In this document: piece by piece, positions 18,858 through 28,810 of the stretch
Layout of the letters: each line of letters begins with the position of its first letter
How positions within the stretch are numbered: position 1 is the first letter of the stretch
Assembly (NCBI RefSeq): GCF_009498295.1
Contig: NZ_CP040813.1
Coordinates: 2,363,001 to 2,427,000 of the forward strand
Direction: 5' to 3'
Origin: Oceanihabitans sp. IOP_32
Lineage (GTDB): Bacteria; Bacteroidota; Bacteroidia; Flavobacteriales; Flavobacteriaceae
DNA: 64,000 bases
Made by a program: the position numbers and the translations under genes
Notes under the pieces: model-generated
What the model was told of the DNA's origin: nothing
What the model saw: only the letters and a program-made list of their open reading frames with translations
Database searches by the model: none

Positions 18858-20132
18858 ATGAAACTTTGGGATAAAGGATTTACAATAGACAAACAAATTG
18901 AACAATTTACGGTTGGTAACGATAGGGAAATCGATATTCACATAGCAAAATACGATGTTATCGCTTCGAAAGCACATGCTAAAATGCTTAAAAAAATTGG
19001 GATTATAACCAATAAGGAATTAGAAGACCTGTTAAGCGGCTTAAAAGCGTTAGAAAATCAAATTGAAAACGGCAGCTTTGTTATTGATGCACAATTTGAA
19101 GATGTGCATTCTAAAATAGAATTCGAATTGACTAAACAACTTGGCGAAGTGGGTAAAAAAATCCACACGGCACGTTCAAGAAACGATCAGGTTCTAGTGG
19201 CACTCCATTTGTATTTTAAAGCTAATTTAATAGATATAAAATCGAAAACCAAAACGTTTTTCGACACCTTATTGCAATTGGCCAACACACATAAAGATAA
19301 ATTATTACCAGGCTATACGCATTTACAAGTGGCCATGCCATCCTCGTTTGGTTTGTGGTTTTCGGCCTATGCCGAGTTATTAATTGACGATGTTTATTTA
19401 TTAAACGCTGCCATAAAAACGGTAGATCAAAACCCCTTAGGCTCTGCAGCGGGTTACGGTAGTTCTTTCCCTATAGATAGAGCCTTCACAACCCAAGAAA
19501 TGGGTTTTGAAACCTTAAAATACAATGTGGTTGCCGCACAAATGAGTCGCGGTAAAAGCGAGCGCACTATTGCCGCTACTTTAGGAAGTTTAGCCAATAC
19601 CATGTCGCGTTTTGCTATGGATGTCTGTTTGTATATGAGTCAGAATTTCGGATTTATCACCTTTCCAGACGAGCTAACCACAGGTAGTAGTATCATGCCG
19701 CATAAAAAAAATCCAGATGTGTTCGAACTCATTCGAGGCAAGTGCAATAAGATACAAGCCCTACAAACCGAAATGGTTTTAATCACCAATAATTTACCAA
19801 GTGGTTACCATAGAGATTTTCAGTTATTAAAAGAAAATACTATAGCTGCTTTTGAAGAGTTAAAAGCCATTTTAGATATATTTAATTACGCCATTCAGCA
19901 AATTATTGTAAATGAAATTGATTTAAACGACGATAAATACAAATACCTATTTACCGTAGATAATATTAATAATCTTGTGGTTGATGGTATGAGTTTTAGA
20001 GAAGCTTACAAAGAAATTGGCGGCCAAGTGCAAGCCGGAACTTATAAACCGGATATGAGCAAGGAGCATTCCCATATTGGGAGTATTCATAATTTGAGTT
20101 TGGAAGCTATAAGAGCGAAGTTTCCGGATTAG
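18858..20132 (+). CDS. argH: Argininosuccinate lyase
   Basis: Cleaves argininosuccinate to arginine and fumarate. I start it at ATG 18858 (MKLWDKGFTIDKQIEQF); the in-frame extension to 18744 runs through repeat sequence and is not credible. The ~424-residue protein has HTARSRNDQVLVALHLY, YTHLQVAMPSSFG, and the family signature GSSIMPHKKNPDVFELIRGK, with the catalytic serine in the GSS loop. It ends the arginine pathway, but the repeat array separates it from the other genes, so its expression may depend on read-through or on its own promoter. Confidence 0.94.
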   Translation: MKLWDKGFTIDKQIEQFTVGNDREIDIHIAKYDVIASKAHAKMLKKIGIITNKELEDLLSGLKALENQIENGSFVIDAQFEDVHSKIEFELTKQLGEVGKKIHTARSRNDQVLVALHLYFKANLIDIKSKTKTFFDTLLQLANTHKDKLLPGYTHLQVAMPSSFGLWFSAYAELLIDDVYLLNAAIKTVDQNPLGSAAGYGSSFPIDRAFTTQEMGFETLKYNVVAAQMSRGKSERTIAATLGSLANTMSRFAMDVCLYMSQNFGFITFPDELTTGSSIMPHKKNPDVFELIRGKCNKIQALQTEMVLITNNLPSGYHRDFQLLKENTIAAFEELKAILDIFNYAIQQIIVNEIDLNDDKYKYLFTVDNINNLVVDGMSFREAYKEIGGQVQAGTYKPDMSKEHSHIGSIHNLSLEAIRAKFPD

Positions 20133-20496
20133 GGTTTTGCTTAAATTTTGGGCGGGTTGTTTTAACTTCACACTTAAATTATGGAGTTAAAATGAAAGTA
20201 GATGGATTTATTAAGAAATCTGACATTTACTAATAGCAATATAGAAGTGAATAACTTAAGTCTTCGAAATAAAAAGAAACATAAAGTTAAAAACAACTCA
20301 AATTTTTAAGTCGTTATAATTTTAGGTAACTTTATCATGACTTTTAGCCACTTTTGGAACTTGAGTTTTATTGGTGCTTAAAATTATGTTTTGTTGCAGA
20401 TTTTAACAAATTCATATTAAAGAATTTAGCGTATTGGAAGACCACAAAAAAATTGTTAATTATAAATTTTATTCTTTTTTCACCAAGTATTCCATT
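20133..20496. other. Intergenic region, no gene seen
   Basis: 364 AT-rich bases between argH and the next gene. ATAAAGTTA and TAACTTTAT form a distant 9-bp inverted repeat (near 20280-20335), but no T-run follows and no RNA gene is recognised. Confidence 0.45.
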
Positions 20497-22158
20497 ATGG
20501 AAAACCATGGGTTTTTCGCTGGTTTTTTTATTCGGATATTCAGAAAATTTATACCACAAATTCCCGAACAACATACTTTTGAGTTTTATTTAAACTCAGA
20601 ATTAAACCGAGTCCACGTTATTGATGTTGTAGATACCTTAACCCAATCACTCGCCATACCAGAATATAAAATTGGCGTTACAAAAGATTTGGACAATGCT
20701 ATATCGGGACTGTCTTCTCAAATTATTTCTTATGGTTTTGATTATGAGTTCCAGGCCTTTTTTGATAAGCTTGATATTAATTCTCAATGCTATAAAGAAT
20801 TATTAAACCAAGCAAATGCGCTCTCTAAAAATGAAACGATTGAAATAAAAAAATTTCAAAATATATTAGATGAAGTCTCCAATACTATAGAAAAATTACG
20901 CGATTATAAAAACATTACGGGTACCTCCTTACATTTAACGGTTGTTATTAAAAACCTTCTTAATTACGTAAAGCGGATTAAAATATTACTAGATTTAAAA
21001 AACGATATTGGCTCGAAGAAAAAATGGGAGTACCTTATTAACGATTATTTGGCCTATAATAAGTCAAAAAATAGTTTACGCGATTTGTTAGCTTCTAATA
21101 CCGATCTTTTGGCCTTTGAAATTGTCGAGCATACGGCACAAAAAGGCGAGAAATATGTTGCTGAAAACACGAAAGAGTATTTTTCTTTTTTCAAGAAAGG
21201 CTTACTAGGTGGTCTTATCATTTCTATTTTTACGCTCTTTAAAATCATTATTGATTCTAATCTCTCAGAACCATTGCCACTTGCTTTTTTATATAGTATT
21301 AACTATGCACTGTGTTTTGTAATTGTCTATTTTCTTGGTGGAACAATTGCAACAAAACAGCCCGCTATGACGGCCTCGACCATTGCAAAACATATTGACA
21401 AAGATGGAGATAATAAATTCCATAGTTTAAATAGTATCATTTTATTGCTCAGAAAAATCTCGCGGAGTCAGTTTATTTCCCTTTTGGGTAATTTTGTTAT
21501 GGCCTTTTCTTTTTCGTGTTTAATCGCATTTTTATTTACATTAATTGCCGATTTAAATCCTGTGAGTACTGAAAAATCGATTAAACTTATTGAACAAGTT
21601 TTCCCGTTTTCTGGTGGTGCCATTTATTATGCTGCTATTGCTGGAGTGTTTTTATCTGTATCTGGGTTTATTTCAGGCTATTTCGATAATAAAGTTAAAA
21701 CATTAAACCTAGCATATCGAATTCAACATAATGAATTTCTAACAGGCTTTTTGTCGGGAGCTAAAATTAGAAAAATCGCAGCTGCTGTAGAGCGTAATCT
21801 TGGAGTTTATGCTGGTAATATTAGTCTGGGGTTTTTTCTTGGTTCTGCTTTTTTACTATCTTACGTAACACCTTTTAATATAGACATTAGGCATATTGCT
21901 TTTAGTTCGGCAAATGTAGGTTACGGGGTAATTAATAACACTTTTAGTGTATCGACCATTTTAATGGCGGTAGGCAGTGTTTTTATTATTGGTTTAATTA
22001 ATTTTTTAGTCAGTTTTTCTATGACTTTTTTATTGGTTCTAAAATCAAGAGGTCTTAAAATTAGCAGTCTTGGTCGATTACTTCGATTAAGTTTAAAAGA
22101 CTTCATGAGCAATCCTTTAGACTATGTGATTATAAGAAGTAAAAGAATAAGTAAATAA
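20497..22158 (+). CDS. Gcr/SpecificRecomb-family (COG4389-like) membrane protein
   Basis: The ~553-residue protein matches the layout I know from the family annotated as Neisseria Gcr 'site-specific recombinase' (SpecificRecomb, Pfam PF10136). It has a helical N-terminal half, then EHTAQKGEKYVAENTKEYFSFFKKG, then membrane segments with the hallmark LGGTIATKQPAMTASTIAKH. At least six hydrophobic segments lie in the second half (near 21200-22050). I use ATG 20497; a TTG at 20434 would add 21 residues. The family's recombinase label is old and, to my knowledge, poorly supported: no serine- or tyrosine-recombinase motif is visible, and it looks like an integral membrane protein. No operon partner is seen. 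Confidence 0.65.
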   Translation: MENHGFFAGFFIRIFRKFIPQIPEQHTFEFYLNSELNRVHVIDVVDTLTQSLAIPEYKIGVTKDLDNAISGLSSQIISYGFDYEFQAFFDKLDINSQCYKELLNQANALSKNETIEIKKFQNILDEVSNTIEKLRDYKNITGTSLHLTVVIKNLLNYVKRIKILLDLKNDIGSKKKWEYLINDYLAYNKSKNSLRDLLASNTDLLAFEIVEHTAQKGEKYVAENTKEYFSFFKKGLLGGLIISIFTLFKIIIDSNLSEPLPLAFLYSINYALCFVIVYFLGGTIATKQPAMTASTIAKHIDKDGDNKFHSLNSIILLLRKISRSQFISLLGNFVMAFSFSCLIAFLFTLIADLNPVSTEKSIKLIEQVFPFSGGAIYYAAIAGVFLSVSGFISGYFDNKVKTLNLAYRIQHNEFLTGFLSGAKIRKIAAAVERNLGVYAGNISLGFFLGSAFLLSYVTPFNIDIRHIAFSSANVGYGVINNTFSVSTILMAVGSVFIIGLINFLVSFSMTFLLVLKSRGLKISSLGRLLRLSLKDFMSNPLDYVIIRSKRISK

Positions 22159-22498
22159 AACCAAGAGATCTTGGTTGACATCTAAAAAATAAAGTAAAAT
22201 AAAATATCCGTTTTTGGCATAAAATTAAAAAACCTACGTTACCTGCCAGCAGGTCTGCGTAATCTTCAGGAAATAAATAGCAGCTCAATTGTGAATTGTC
22301 CTGATAATTTCGCTGAATAAAAATTCATATTTGTTTTTCGTAACGGAATAAAAGTGTCCATATGATAGTAACCAATTATTAGATTATGACACTCTACGGA
22401 GGAGCATGTGTAAAATAATTAAATAATATCCTGGTACTTGTCATTATATTTATAGCTTAGAGCCTAAACTTTTTTAATTGTAATAAAAAGAAATCTAG
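22159..22498. other. Intergenic region with a small palindrome
   Basis: 340 bases before the AraC-type gene. ACCTGC-CA-GCAGGT at 22241-22254 is a compact palindrome that could be an operator or a repeat fragment. No gene is seen. Confidence 0.45.
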
Positions 22499-23338
22499 AT
22501 GCCCATAGAAAACATACCAGAAATCTATATTAAGGACAACAATGAAATTCCTGATTTGTTTGCGTACGATTTTAAAATGACCCATGATGTGGTTAAAAGT
22601 AAAGTCAATTTAGGTATGAATATGTTTAGTTTTTTACAAGTTGGCAAAAAGCAAGTGCATTTCGCAAACACCTCAATAGCTGTAAACAGTAAACAATCTC
22701 TATTATTAAAAAAGGGAAATTGGCTCTGGACAGAGTTATTAGATACCGAAATCATTTATTACTGTAAACTTTTCTTTTTTTCTGAAAAAAAGCTAATCGA
22801 TTTTTTAAACAAATACACTAATAATGTAAAGCCCTATCAAGAAGAAGTTCCTTATTTCGTAATTGAAAACGATCATTACATTGGAGCTTATATAAGCTCC
22901 TTATCGTCTAATACCTTTGTGAACCATAAGTATAGTGATGCTTTATTAGTTTTAAAATTTGAAGAGATTATGCTGTATTTACTCAATAAATACGGTAATC
23001 AATTTGAATATTATTTACACTCCTTGATATCTAAACAGGTTTCTCCATTTAAACATATCGTTGAAAGCAACGTATATTCTAATTTAAAGTTAGAAGAAAT
23101 AGCCTTTTTATGTAATATGAGTCTTTCAACTTTTAAACGTCATTTTGCGTCGGCATACAACGAGCCTCCCGGAAAATGGTTGCAAGACAAGCGTCTTCAA
23201 AAAGCCAAGGAGCTGTTGGAAGGAGGTGAATTAAAGGCGTCTGAAATTTATCTAGATATTGGTTATAATAACCTGTCTAATTTTAGTGTCGCTTTTAAGA
23301 ATAAATTCGGGATTAATCCAAGTGATATTCTCCATTAA
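22499..23338 (+). CDS. AraC-family transcriptional regulator
   Basis: A 279-residue protein. The C-terminal ~100 residues hold the two helix-turn-helix motifs: LKLEEIAFLCNMSLSTFKRHFASAY, then the ...KASEIYLDIGYNNLSNFSVAFKNKFGINPSDI recognition signature. The N-terminal ~170 residues are an uncharacterised sensing domain; the segment with IAVNSKQSLLLKKGNWLW resembles the cupin-like sensor of flavobacterial AraC proteins. The ligand is unknown. It points toward the symporter gene on the opposite strand, with the two 3' ends 110 bases apart, so co-regulation is possible but unproven. Confidence 0.88.
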   Translation: MPIENIPEIYIKDNNEIPDLFAYDFKMTHDVVKSKVNLGMNMFSFLQVGKKQVHFANTSIAVNSKQSLLLKKGNWLWTELLDTEIIYYCKLFFFSEKKLIDFLNKYTNNVKPYQEEVPYFVIENDHYIGAYISSLSSNTFVNHKYSDALLVLKFEEIMLYLLNKYGNQFEYYLHSLISKQVSPFKHIVESNVYSNLKLEEIAFLCNMSLSTFKRHFASAYNEPPGKWLQDKRLQKAKELLEGGELKASEIYLDIGYNNLSNFSVAFKNKFGINPSDILH

Positions 23339-23448
23339 AAACAAAGCGTTGTTATACCGCAAAAAACTTGGAATTTTATTATATCTTGTTTTACTAGACA
23401 TAATTTTTAGTTAAAATAAACGGTAAAAACCTCGGTCTGTTATTACGC

Positions 23449-24624
23449 TCAAGCCACTATTTTCTCTCGGGTTATTTTATCTACAACTAAAGAAATCGCA
23501 CCATCACCAGTAACATTACAAGCCGTACCAAAACTATCCATGGCAATGTATAAAGCAATCATTAAGCCTAGCATATCTTCATTAAAACCCAACATCGATT
23601 GTAAGATGCCTACAGCAGCCATAATGGCACCTCCTGGTACTCCTGGTGCTGCAATCATAGCGATTCCTAGAACAAATATAAAACCAGCAAAGAGTGTAAA
23701 ACTATATGGCACGCCCTGTAAAATCATCAAGGCCATAGCACAAGCTGTGATTTTCATAATACTACCAGATAAATGGATGGTAGCGCATAAGGGAATAACA
23801 AAGCCGGCAATTTTATCTGAAACACCATTTTTTAAGGTTTGCTCTAAGGTTACTGGGATGGTTGCTGCTGAAGATTGTGTCCCTAATGCCGTAAAATATG
23901 CTGGCATCATGGTGGCGAGTAACTTTAGCGGATTTCGTTTTGTAAGCAAACCAGCAATCGTGTACTGAAGCAATAACAATAAAATATGTAAGGCAAAAAT
24001 TACACCAATTATGCTTAAAAATACAGTAAGTATTGAGAGTACTTTGCCACTAAAAGACATGCTTACAAATATGCCTAAAATAAATAATGGTAATAGGGGT
24101 ACAATCACGTTTTCTATTAATTGCATGATGATGTTTTGAAAATCTTTAACCACTAATTTTAAACTCGATTTCTCTTGAAAAGAAAGTCCTAAACCTATAA
24201 TAAAGGCCAGAACCAAAGCCGACATCACATCTATTACCGGTGGAATAGTGATACTGAAGTAGGGGGTTAATTCAATTCCAGAATCGGTAATTTGGTCTGT
24301 ATTATTAACATGCGATTCTAGAAGCTGCGGAAAAATACTAGAGGCCGTAAAATACGTCATAAACCCCGAAAACAAAGTAGAACCATAGGCGATTAAAGCC
24401 GTTATTAATAGAAGTTTTCCAGCGCCTTTTCCTAAATCGGAAATGGCCGGCATGATTAATCCCATAATAATTAACGGGATGGAAAAACTTAGAAACTGAC
24501 CGAAAAACGCATTAAAAGTGGTAAATATGCGGTTTATAGATTCTGGCAAATACTGTCCGAAAACAATGCCTAATACTATGGCTATAAAGACTTTAAATAA
24601 TAAGCTTGAGAATAAACGCTTCAT
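23449..24624 (-). CDS. Dicarboxylate/amino acid:cation symporter (DAACS family)
   Basis: Inner-membrane transporter of the GltP/DctA/SstT fold, 391 residues with about eight hydrophobic helices. The hairpin-1 serine-rich motif is present as ALGTQSSAATIPVT. The substrate and cation region reads CATIHLSGS, then APGVPGGA in hairpin 2 and TACNVTGDGAIS in the last helix, where family members have NxxxD residues contacting substrate. The actual substrate (glutamate, aspartate, C4-dicarboxylate or serine) cannot be fixed. The N-terminus begins MKRLFSSLLFKVFIAIVLG, a typical start. Confidence 0.88.
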   Translation of the reverse strand: MKRLFSSLLFKVFIAIVLGIVFGQYLPESINRIFTTFNAFFGQFLSFSIPLIIMGLIMPAISDLGKGAGKLLLITALIAYGSTLFSGFMTYFTASSIFPQLLESHVNNTDQITDSGIELTPYFSITIPPVIDVMSALVLAFIIGLGLSFQEKSSLKLVVKDFQNIIMQLIENVIVPLLPLFILGIFVSMSFSGKVLSILTVFLSIIGVIFALHILLLLLQYTIAGLLTKRNPLKLLATMMPAYFTALGTQSSAATIPVTLEQTLKNGVSDKIAGFVIPLCATIHLSGSIMKITACAMALMILQGVPYSFTLFAGFIFVLGIAMIAAPGVPGGAIMAAVGILQSMLGFNEDMLGLMIALYIAMDSFGTACNVTGDGAISLVVDKITREKIVA

Positions 24625-24804
24625 AAGATATGCTAATTAATATAAAATATATGTTCTTATAAATTAATTTTTGTGTTCGCTAATATACAGCCAAAGTTAG
24701 AAAATAGCGTTCTATGTGGGCTTTATTCTCTTGAAATATATAATTGGTATAATTTCTAAAGTCTAAATGAAGCATCTTTGTATTCTTCTTAGGAAAAATA
24801 ACGC

Positions 24805-25605
24805 TTACAATTCGTAAATCACTCTAAAAAAGCTGCTAAATTTTTCTTCATTTTCAGTTAAAGGAAACCCTGTAACAATACCTAAGGCCAGTGTTTCGTT
24901 AATCTGTAATTTTGCTTGCGGGCGCATGGTCATTTCAAAGTCATCTTGAACTAATTCTTTATTAAATTCTATCCCTATAAAATGAGAAGAGTTTGGTATT
25001 TCGTAATGAAAAGAAGTGTTAAACTGCCAATCGACATCGGTAAAATCGGTGTTTAATTCATGTTTTAAATCGGGGCCGGTAAAAATTAAAGTATGGAAAT
25101 TATCGCCCCAACGTTTCGCTGCAACAAAAAACGGACTATAAACAATTTCTTTAACAAATGTGCTCGTATCGTAGCTGCTAAAATCTGTAAACTCAAAGAT
25201 TTGAGCATATCCTAGAGCTAATGTTGTTTTGTGTTTTGGAGAGACATAAAAGGAATATTGTCCAGATAATTTTAAGGCATCCATCTTGTTTTTAGGTGTG
25301 GTATTGCTATTGGTATAACCATCGTAAAAAGAAAACCCAGTTTCTATTTCAAGGCCAAGACGATTAATAGGAGCAAATTCATATTCTGCTAACACCTCGT
25401 ATGCGCTATACGATGTTGTATTTGCGAAATTGGCGCCTAAATTAAGTTCTTTTTCTCCTTTTCTAGCACCAAGATCTCGTACTAAATCTATATAAAGGGG
25501 TTCAATATGGTGCACTTTTTCTGGGGTTTCAGGTTCAATGGTTGTTTGTGCGTAGTTTGCAAAACTTAAAAACAATACGCCAATTAGCGTTAATTCTTTT
25601 TTCAT
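24805..25605 (-). CDS. Secreted, probably outer-membrane beta-barrel protein of unknown function
   Basis: I start it at the ATG whose product begins MKKELTLIGVLFLSFANYAQ, a classic signal peptide ending in YAQ; an upstream in-frame ATG at 25677 adds 24 residues before the signal and is unlikely. The mature ~247 residues contain the segment HIEPLYIDLVRDLGARKGEKE followed by alternating hydrophobic and polar strands (e.g. LALGYAQIFEF, WQFNTSFHYEI, AKLQINETLALGIVTGF) ending in FFRVIYEL. An aromatic C-terminal strand fits an outer-membrane barrel. I recognise the HxEPLYIDLVRDLGARKGE motif as recurring in flavobacterial hypotheticals, without assigned function. Confidence 0.7.
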   Translation of the reverse strand: MKKELTLIGVLFLSFANYAQTTIEPETPEKVHHIEPLYIDLVRDLGARKGEKELNLGANFANTTSYSAYEVLAEYEFAPINRLGLEIETGFSFYDGYTNSNTTPKNKMDALKLSGQYSFYVSPKHKTTLALGYAQIFEFTDFSSYDTSTFVKEIVYSPFFVAAKRWGDNFHTLIFTGPDLKHELNTDFTDVDWQFNTSFHYEIPNSSHFIGIEFNKELVQDDFEMTMRPQAKLQINETLALGIVTGFPLTENEEKFSSFFRVIYEL

Positions 25606-25938
25606 GATTTCAGATTTTTTATTCAGCAAATAGAGGGAGCAAAATTGAAAAACGTAACTTAGTAGGCCATAAAGCATTGGTTTTTTAACGTAGAAGGCTT
25701 TAACTATTTATAGGTATATTACATTTTTTTGAGGAACTGAATGCAAGATTTCCCTTTATTTGATTGAGTTTTTTTGTTAATGGGATGCAAAGTTAATCTA
25801 ATTTGATTTTGGAATATATTGAAAATCGACTTTTTTGTGAATTAAAAAGGTAATCAGACTGTTTTAGCAAATAATTGCTTTTGTACTTAAATTGTATCTG
25901 CATCATCATCATAATAGTAATAATAATAATAGAATAAT
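25606..25938. other. Intergenic region with trinucleotide microsatellite
   Basis: Contains (CAT)4 at 25901-25912 followed by an imperfect AAT/TAA run to about 25930, immediately upstream of the decayed GlcG/HbpS-like gene. The rest is AT-rich with no gene. Confidence 0.5.
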
Positions 25939-26310
25939 ATTAACATCACTTTAGCAACAGCTGAAAAAAAGCAATCACATTTAATACTAAAATGAATATC
26001 GACATTGTAGATTCTAGTGCAAACTAAGTCGCCTTAGTTAGAATGGCTAACACTTGGTTGGGGTTATTCGATATCCCTATTAAAAAAGCAAAAACAGCTC
26101 GATATTTTGATATGAATATTGGGGTGGTGGGTGCGCTTTCTCAACCTAGCGGTTGTTTGTGCAATATAGACGTTTCTAATAACGGATTAATCACTTTCCT
26201 AGGTGGTGTGCCAATTAAAAATTTATCTGGAGAATTTATTGGAGCATGGGAGTAAGTGAAATTTCAGTCGAAACGGCCTAGCAGTTGCAGAAGCTAGATT
26301 AAAAGTAATT
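25939..26310 (+). pseudogene. Decayed GlcG/HbpS-like (DUF336) heme-binding-family gene
   Basis: Pieces in three frames line up with the small GlcG/HbpS-like protein family. NITLATAEK (from 25942) is followed by a frameshift in an A7 run, then KMNIDIVDSSAN, an in-frame TAA at 26025, then ANTWLGLFDIPIKKAKTARYFDMN and LITFLGGVPIKN, a 1-base shift at about 26247, GVSEISVETA, a second shift and AVAEARLK. The start codon position is ATT (25939) where ATG would be expected. The longest intact piece is 70 residues (26043-26255) and should not be annotated as a gene. It is one of few clear pseudogenes in the window. Confidence 0.8.
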
Positions 26311-26331
26311 TAAAAATATAGATAATAAAAA

Positions 26332-26367
26332 AAGAGGATAATGCATTTTGCTTGTCCTCTTCTTTTT
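26332..26367. terminator. Terminator hairpin downstream of leuB (bidirectional-looking)
   Basis: AAGAGGA (26332-26338) pairs with TCCTCTT (26355-26361), flanked by A-runs on the left and T-runs on the right. It would end leuB transcription from the minus strand and any read-through of the pseudogene from the plus strand. Confidence 0.7.
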
Positions 26368-26405
26368 TGTTTTATAAATTATAGATTTCTGTATACCCTC
26401 TTAAC

Positions 26406-27515
26406 TCAAATAATCGTCGACTGCCCTAAATGAATGTTTTGAAAGTTTAAATTGGTTTCTTCTGGGTGGTTTATAAAATCTTCAATAAAATCTCCAACTT
26501 TAGCGGTAGTTATATTGTCGTATTTGGTATTTAAATCGGGGGTAGTAATATGTAATTTTAACGATTTATCTACAGCCTCTCTAACTAATGCCGCTTCTTT
26601 ATCTAGCCCAAAATGATCGAGCAACATGGCGGCCGATAAAATGGCAGCAATAGGGTTAGCCATGCCTTTCGAGAATTTGCCATAAGCACCATGCACAGGT
26701 TCAAACATGGCATGCTTTTCGTTTATTGAAGCCGATGCTAATAGGCCAATCGAGCCCACAATTACACTAGCTTCTTCAGATAGGATATCGCCAAACATGT
26801 TTTCGGTTAATATCACATCAAATTGCCGTGGGTTAATAATTAGTTCCATAGCAGCATTATCAATGTACATAAAATCTAGCTTTACTTTTGGATATTGAGC
26901 TGATATTTCCTGCACAACCTTACGCCATAATCGAGACGTTGCTAAGGCATTGGCTTTGTCTACAAGGGTTAATTTGCCTTTTCTGGACTGCGCTGCTTTA
27001 AAAGCTAAGTGGGTAATGCGCTCAATTTCAAGACGGGAATACTCACAAATATCAGACGCCGAATTATTCGTGTATTTCTTTTCTCCAAAATAAATACCAC
27101 CAGTAAGTTCGCGATAAATTAAAATATTGGTGTCGCGTATTTGTTTAATTTTTAGTGAAGATTTGTTTAGTAAATCCTCATACGCAATAATAGGTCTAAT
27201 ATTGGCATATAAGTTTAAAGATTTTCTCAGCCCCAAAAGCCCATGTTCTGGTCTTATTTTAGCATCAGGATCCATATCGTATTTAGGAGTTCCAATGGCA
27301 CCAAATAAAATAGCATCTGCTTTTCGGCAAATGCTAATGGTTTTTTCAGGTAAGGCTTCACCTGTTTCTTCAATTGCTGCCGCGCCTACTAGGGCATTAT
27401 TAAATGTAAAAACATGTCCAAATTCTAAAGCTATAGCCTTAAGAACCTTGACCGCTTCTTGTATAACTTCTGGACCAATACCATCGCCAGGTAAGACAGC
27501 AATATTTAGTTTCAT
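26406..27515 (-). CDS. leuB: 3-Isopropylmalate dehydrogenase
   Basis: NAD-dependent oxidative decarboxylation of 3-isopropylmalate in leucine synthesis. The 369-residue protein begins LNIAVLPGDGIGPEVIQEAVKVL. It has the substrate arginine region RPEHGLLGLRKSLNLYANIRP, the RELTGGIYFG segment, the catalytic lysine and tyrosine region, and the metal-binding DNAAMELIINPRQFDVILTENMFGDILSEEAS. HGAYGKFSKGMANP is the NAD-specific loop region. Its start lies 119 bases after leuA on the same strand, so the two are probably co-transcribed. Confidence 0.96.
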   Translation of the reverse strand: MKLNIAVLPGDGIGPEVIQEAVKVLKAIALEFGHVFTFNNALVGAAAIEETGEALPEKTISICRKADAILFGAIGTPKYDMDPDAKIRPEHGLLGLRKSLNLYANIRPIIAYEDLLNKSSLKIKQIRDTNILIYRELTGGIYFGEKKYTNNSASDICEYSRLEIERITHLAFKAAQSRKGKLTLVDKANALATSRLWRKVVQEISAQYPKVKLDFMYIDNAAMELIINPRQFDVILTENMFGDILSEEASVIVGSIGLLASASINEKHAMFEPVHGAYGKFSKGMANPIAAILSAAMLLDHFGLDKEAALVREAVDKSLKLHITTPDLNTKYDNITTAKVGDFIEDFINHPEETNLNFQNIHLGQSTII

Positions 27516-27634
27516 GTATTTGATTTGTTTTTAATTTTATTCTTAAAATGCCAAGTTAATGAATTTAAGAATATTCGATTGTGCAAAAATGACAATTATA
27601 AAGGGAACTTAGAAACAAATCTTATGGATTTTTC

Positions 27635-28810
27635 TTATATTGAGTTAATTTGGTTATAAATTCTACTGTGCTCTATAATTTTATGAATATCGGAATCGTC
27701 GACTTCTTTTTTCTTATCGGCAAAATCTAGAAAATTTGTGTAAATTTCGTCCAACTGAAGCTTTGTTAATTCGTAGCCTATATTTTTCGCTCTGTATGCC
27801 AAAGCTGCTCTTCCACTTCTCGCTGTTAGTACTATAGCCGACTCGGTAACACCAACATCCTTTGGGTCTATTATCTCGTAAGTTTCACGATTTTTAATAA
27901 CACCATCTTGGTGAATCCCAGAACTATGTGCAAATGCGTTAGCACCCACAATGGCTTTGTTTGGCTGGGTGTATATCCCCATACTATCAGATACTAATTG
28001 GCTAATACCATAAAGCATTTCTGTTTTAATATTGGTATCTAAATTTAAGTTAGGATGTTGTTTTAAAATCATAACAACTTCTTCTAAGGCGGTGTTTCCT
28101 GCACGTTCCCCAATTCCATTAATAGTACATTCTATTTGGCGCGCACCATTAATTACACCCGCAATAGAATTGGCCGTGGCCAAGCCTAAATCGTTATGGC
28201 AATGGCAAGATAAGATGGCCTTGTCAATACCTTTTACATTTTCTTTTAAGTATTTTATTTTCGCGCCATATTCATGAGGCAAACAGTAACCTGTAGTATC
28301 TGGAATATTTAAAACCGTAGCTCCAGCTTTTATAACGGCCTCACAGACTCGAGCTAAAAATTCGTTATCTGTTCTACCCGCATCTTCCGCATAAAATTCA
28401 ACATCTTCAACAAAAGATTTTGCATACCTAACGGCTTTCACAGCACGCTCGATTATATCTTCTTGTGTAGATCTAAATTTGTGTATTATATGAGAATCTG
28501 AAGTGCCAATACCCGTGTGTATTCGCGGGAATTTTGCATATTTTAAGGCTTCGGCAGCGACTTTTATATCGTTCTCTACAGATCGTGTTAAACCGCAAAC
28601 TGTGGCGTTTTTTACAAGTTTAGATATTTCTTCAACCGATTTAAAATCTCCAGGACTCGATACCGGGAACCCAGCTTCAATAATATTTACACCTAAATAA
28701 TCAAGTTGTTCTGCTATAATTAATTTTTGTTCGGTATTTAGTTTACAGCCAGGTACTTGTTCGCCATCCCGCAGCGTTGTATCAAAAATATGGACGTTAT
28801 TATCAGACAT
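27635..28810 (-). CDS. leuA: 2-Isopropylmalate synthase, short form
   Basis: Condenses acetyl-CoA with 2-ketoisovalerate, the first leucine-specific step. The 391 residues cover only the HMGL-like TIM barrel and linker: [21 protein letters not shown] near the start, then [17 protein letters not shown] and [17 protein letters not shown]. The ~110-residue LeuA allosteric domain that binds leucine in the usual ~510-residue enzyme is absent, so feedback control by leucine would have to work differently. A homocitrate- or citramalate-type synthase would look similar; linkage to leuB favours LeuA. leuC and leuD are not adjacent. Confidence 0.88.
   Translation of the reverse strand: MSDNNVHIFDTTLRDGEQVPGCKLNTEQKLIIAEQLDYLGVNIIEAGFPVSSPGDFKSVEEISKLVKNATVCGLTRSVENDIKVAAEALKYAKFPRIHTGIGTSDSHIIHKFRSTQEDIIERAVKAVRYAKSFVEDVEFYAEDAGRTDNEFLARVCEAVIKAGATVLNIPDTTGYCLPHEYGAKIKYLKENVKGIDKAILSCHCHNDLGLATANSIAGVINGARQIECTINGIGERAGNTALEEVVMILKQHPNLNLDTNIKTEMLYGISQLVSDSMGIYTQPNKAIVGANAFAHSSGIHQDGVIKNRETYEIIDPKDVGVTESAIVLTARSGRAALAYRAKNIGYELTKLQLDEIYTNFLDFADKKKEVDDSDIHKIIEHSRIYNQINSI

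Noticed and set aside
26043-26255. A 70-residue gene
   Set aside because: It is the longest intact piece of the decayed GlcG/HbpS-like gene, not a functional small gene.
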